Source of the DNA: Ophthalmolycus amberensis
Taxonomy: Eukaryota; Chordata; Actinopteri; Perciformes; Zoarcidae
Direction: 5' to 3'
Assembly: GCA_024529925.1 (NCBI GenBank)
Contig: JAFEUB010000895.1
Location: 62,001-126,000, forward strand
Length of the DNA: 64,000 bases
Shown here piece by piece: positions 61,411-64,000 of this stretch. The notes under the pieces were generated by a model. That model was not told where the DNA came from. It was given only the letters and a program-made list of their open reading frames with translations, and made no database searches. A program made the position numbers and the translations under genes. How positions within the stretch are numbered: the first letter of the stretch is position 1; the number at the start of each line of letters is the position of its first letter.

Positions 61411-61755
61411 TAAACTAAAGTTAAAAAATGTTAACCTGATGATGGCAGTAGATGAAGAGTTAGGGGGTTCACCAAGGTTATCAGAATTCATCCTGAGCAT
61501 TTCTTAGCAATCCATCAGACGGAGACATTTCACTTAAAACCTTAAACACCAACCTCCTAGAGGCACTATGGGAAAAGTCAGGGGATCACCAAAGTCAGTA
61601 GGATTCCTCATCTGGGGGCCATGGCTGTCTGTACAAACGTCCACGGCAATCTACCCAATAGTTGTTGAGATATTCAAGTCTGAACCAAAGTGGTGGACCG
61701 ACAGACTGACCCACAGATAAACATTGGCATCCCTAGAGCCCTGCCTCTAGCACGG
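61411..61755 (+). repeat. long dispersed teleost repeat, copy 2
   Basis: AACCTGATGATGGCAGTAGA, GTCAGGGGATCACCAAAGTC, ATAGTTGTTGAGATATTCAA, CCAAAGTGGTGGACCGACAG and GGCATCCCTAGAGCCCTGCC match the 3' part of copy 1 at 29,600, including an internal duplication of the AGGGGATCACCAAAG unit. Confidence 0.7.
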
Positions 61756-63248
61756 CACAAAAATAACAACTAATGGGAACAAGAAAAGACACAGAATCAT
61801 ACTCATGCCAAGAAAAGAAAAAAAAATACAGCCAAAATAATAAATAAGAATAACATAAAGTCAGACATGATTCAGGAAATGGTCAATCAGCCACAACTAT
61901 GCATTAACTTTCCCCCGAAATGTATTACTGCTTAGCTTCCTTAATCCTGAAACAGGGGTTTGAAAGGATGAGTGTGGTTATTTCACAGACAGGATATTAA
62001 TTTTGAGGATGTTATGCTCTCTGCTCGTCACATACATGGCATCTAAAATGTGTGTGCTTGGCCCAAATCTTCTGGAGGAAAGCTTTTGGTTTTCATTTGC
62101 TTTCAAGCCCAGAGCTTAAAATTTGACAAAGTGCCACCTCAGCAAAGGGCATGATTAATTCAAATAATTTTCTGCAATGTGATTAAAGTTACTTCAAAGG
62201 ACATGTTTCCATTAGCAAGGCACAGTGGATCTTTTCAGAGCAAAATGTAAACAATGATGCACATTTTACCTATCTTTGTTACTTACACTATGTGCCTTTG
62301 CTGCCTAAATAAATTAAATATAACTGAAAGCATGCTCAGCTTTTCAAAGTATGAATCTACTTTGTGTTTTGGTGCTGGTAAATGTAGTGCAGCAGCAACA
62401 GGGTCACATTCTGATGATATGACTGAGAATTGCATTGGACTCCATAACATAGTTGACATTTAAGAGTATTTAGATATTTATAGTACTGGGGAGCTTGTGC
62501 TTGAGCAGAACCATCCCTGAATTAAGATTTGATTTGGAAAGAACTTCGGAATGTACTGTCTTTGGTACATCCAAAGACTGTGATATTAACTGTGATATCT
62601 GGCTCAGACAATGTGACAAGGGGTCGTCCATGCAAGTGATTTACTTAAAACAAACATAATTCATGAAACCAAAGGTTTCCAAACAATGGAATGGGCCGAT
62701 CGGTAATGTCAGCAATGAAAGCAGCGCATGGATGTGTGGCATATGTGCTGAAGTTGTACAATCAAAAGGTGATGCAGAGGGTGGATGTAGGAAAGGAGAG
62801 ACAGAATGAACAAATGGCCCAGCTTTAATAGCCTGAGGGCCCAGGTGACCCTCGCATGTCAGCCAGCTGACAACTGAGGCAGGACAGGAGAAGCGTCTCA
62901 ACTGTGTGTGGACATAAGTTTAAAATACTGTTAACATCAATAAAACATGTAATACAGAAGTGATTCAAGCTGATTCAGTTTATGAAAGCTTTGTCTTTTA
63001 TTGTTCTAAACTCAAGGTGTCCGTCTAGTCTTTCCTGGGGATGCCTCTATAGAGTGCAGGATGTATGTGTTTTGTTTCTCTTATATCTGAAATGAATAAT
63101 AGAAGAACGGGGTTGTGACCATGGCTAAACAGACAACTACAGACAAACACCAAAACAGATGTAAAGCAGTATCTTTGAAATGATCACAAATCTCCTCTTT
63201 GACAGCTTTTTAGTCACGCTAACTGCAGGTTTCTATGTCAATGTTGAT

Positions 63249-63548
63249 TCAATTCAATTCCATTTATTTTTGTATAGCCCAAACTCACAAATTACAAATT
63301 TGCCTCAGAGGGCTTTACAACATGTACACATTTGACATCCTCTTGTCCCGAGACCCTCACATCGGAACAGGAAAAACTCCCCCAAAAAAAAACCTTTAAC
63401 GGGGAGAAAAAAGGAAGAAACCTGTGGGAGAGCAACAGAGGAGGGATCCCTCTCCCAGGATGGACAGAAGTGCAATAGATGTCATGTGTAGAACAGGATA
63501 AGTGAATTACAACACATTCAATGTAATTACAGCACATTCAATGTATGA
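63249..63548. repeat. common teleost repeat (TATAGCCCAAACTCACAAAT type)
   Basis: TTTGTATAGCCCAAACTCAC, AAATTTGCCTCAGAGGGCTT, TCGGAACAGGAAAAACTCCC, GGAAGAAACCTGTGGGAGAG and GATCCCTCTCCCAGGATGGA in order match a very frequent fish dispersed repeat. Class not certain. Confidence 0.75.
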
Positions 63549-64000
63549 CAGAACCGTTGATCCGTCAGTCACTCCGCCCACCACTTTGGACCAGACTGAA
63601 TTTCTCAACAATGAGTGAAGTTGACGTTTGGTGAAATGTCTCTACTTTATTGTCATGCAATTCTGTGCACACATTCATGTTCCCCTGACTTTTCATCTGG
63701 TGCCATCACGAGGTCAAACATTTTAGTTTGTAGAATACTTTTGTGTACGACTAATTGCCAGCCTCAGACTCAGCTGCACTTTTTGTTTCAGGGCTACTTA
63801 GGCAAATGTAACTATGTATATAAAATACCTGCTAAGCATCAGCATGCTCTCTTTGTGAGCTTGTTAGCGTTTAGCACTGAGCCTCTCTAGACTGTCTGTA
63901 GACTCTTAAGTCTTCATCAGTTAACAAGCGCAGATGCAGTTGCTGTTTGCCAGTTTACACCTTGATTTTCGTGTTTGTCTTGGAACAGATTTGCTCATAT

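Larger units (their letters stand above)
42503..64000. other. gene-poor region downstream of htr7
   Basis: About 21 kb in which I recognise no coding exon. Transposon relics, microsatellites and one CpG-rich patch are listed separately. The remaining sequence may contain regulatory elements, which need cross-species alignment to see. Confidence 0.6.

Noticed and set aside
1..64000. CRISPR arrays, bacterial operons or phage modules
   Set aside because: Nothing of this kind is present; the sequence is eukaryotic with split genes.

Overview
The window is vertebrate nuclear DNA, almost certainly from a ray-finned (teleost, probably percomorph-type) fish. The evidence is split genes with GT-AG introns, low GC between genes, long GA/CA/TA microsatellites, and many short decayed transposable elements of kinds that are very common in teleost genomes: foldback and terminal-inverted-repeat elements, a tRNA-derived SINE and Tc1-like relics. 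There is no bacterial gene organisation, CRISPR array or operon.

Two protein-coding genes can be reconstructed. On the minus strand, piwil2 (Piwi-like 2, Zili) runs from a probable non-coding first exon near 16,900 down to a stop codon at 1,141. I could join 23 coding exons with consistent splice phases into one open frame of 1,041 codons. It has an RG-rich N-terminus, a PAZ domain, a MID region and a PIWI domain with a complete D-E-D-H catalytic set. On the plus strand, htr7 (5-HT7 serotonin receptor) has two coding exons, 22,364-22,830 and 40,086-40,824. They are separated by a 17.3-kb intron that splits the DRY motif, and they encode 401 residues.

The genes are head-to-head, with about 5.4 kb between the putative piwil2 first exon and the htr7 start codon. 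The sequence shows no functional link: one gene acts in germline piRNA silencing, the other is a neuronal GPCR. From 40,825 to the right edge I see the htr7 3' UTR, then about 21 kb with no recognisable exon. That stretch holds microsatellites, transposon relics and one unusual CpG-rich patch at about 51,660-52,090.

Repeat names are given from recognition of common teleost repeat sequences, without a database search, so class assignments are tentative. No novel multi-gene system was found. The most interesting items are transposon insertions tight against piwil2 exons 2 and 3, a palindromic TAGCTAACGTTAGC array just inside piwil2, the short 5-HT7 tail, a SINE nested in an older element, and the CpG-rich patch.
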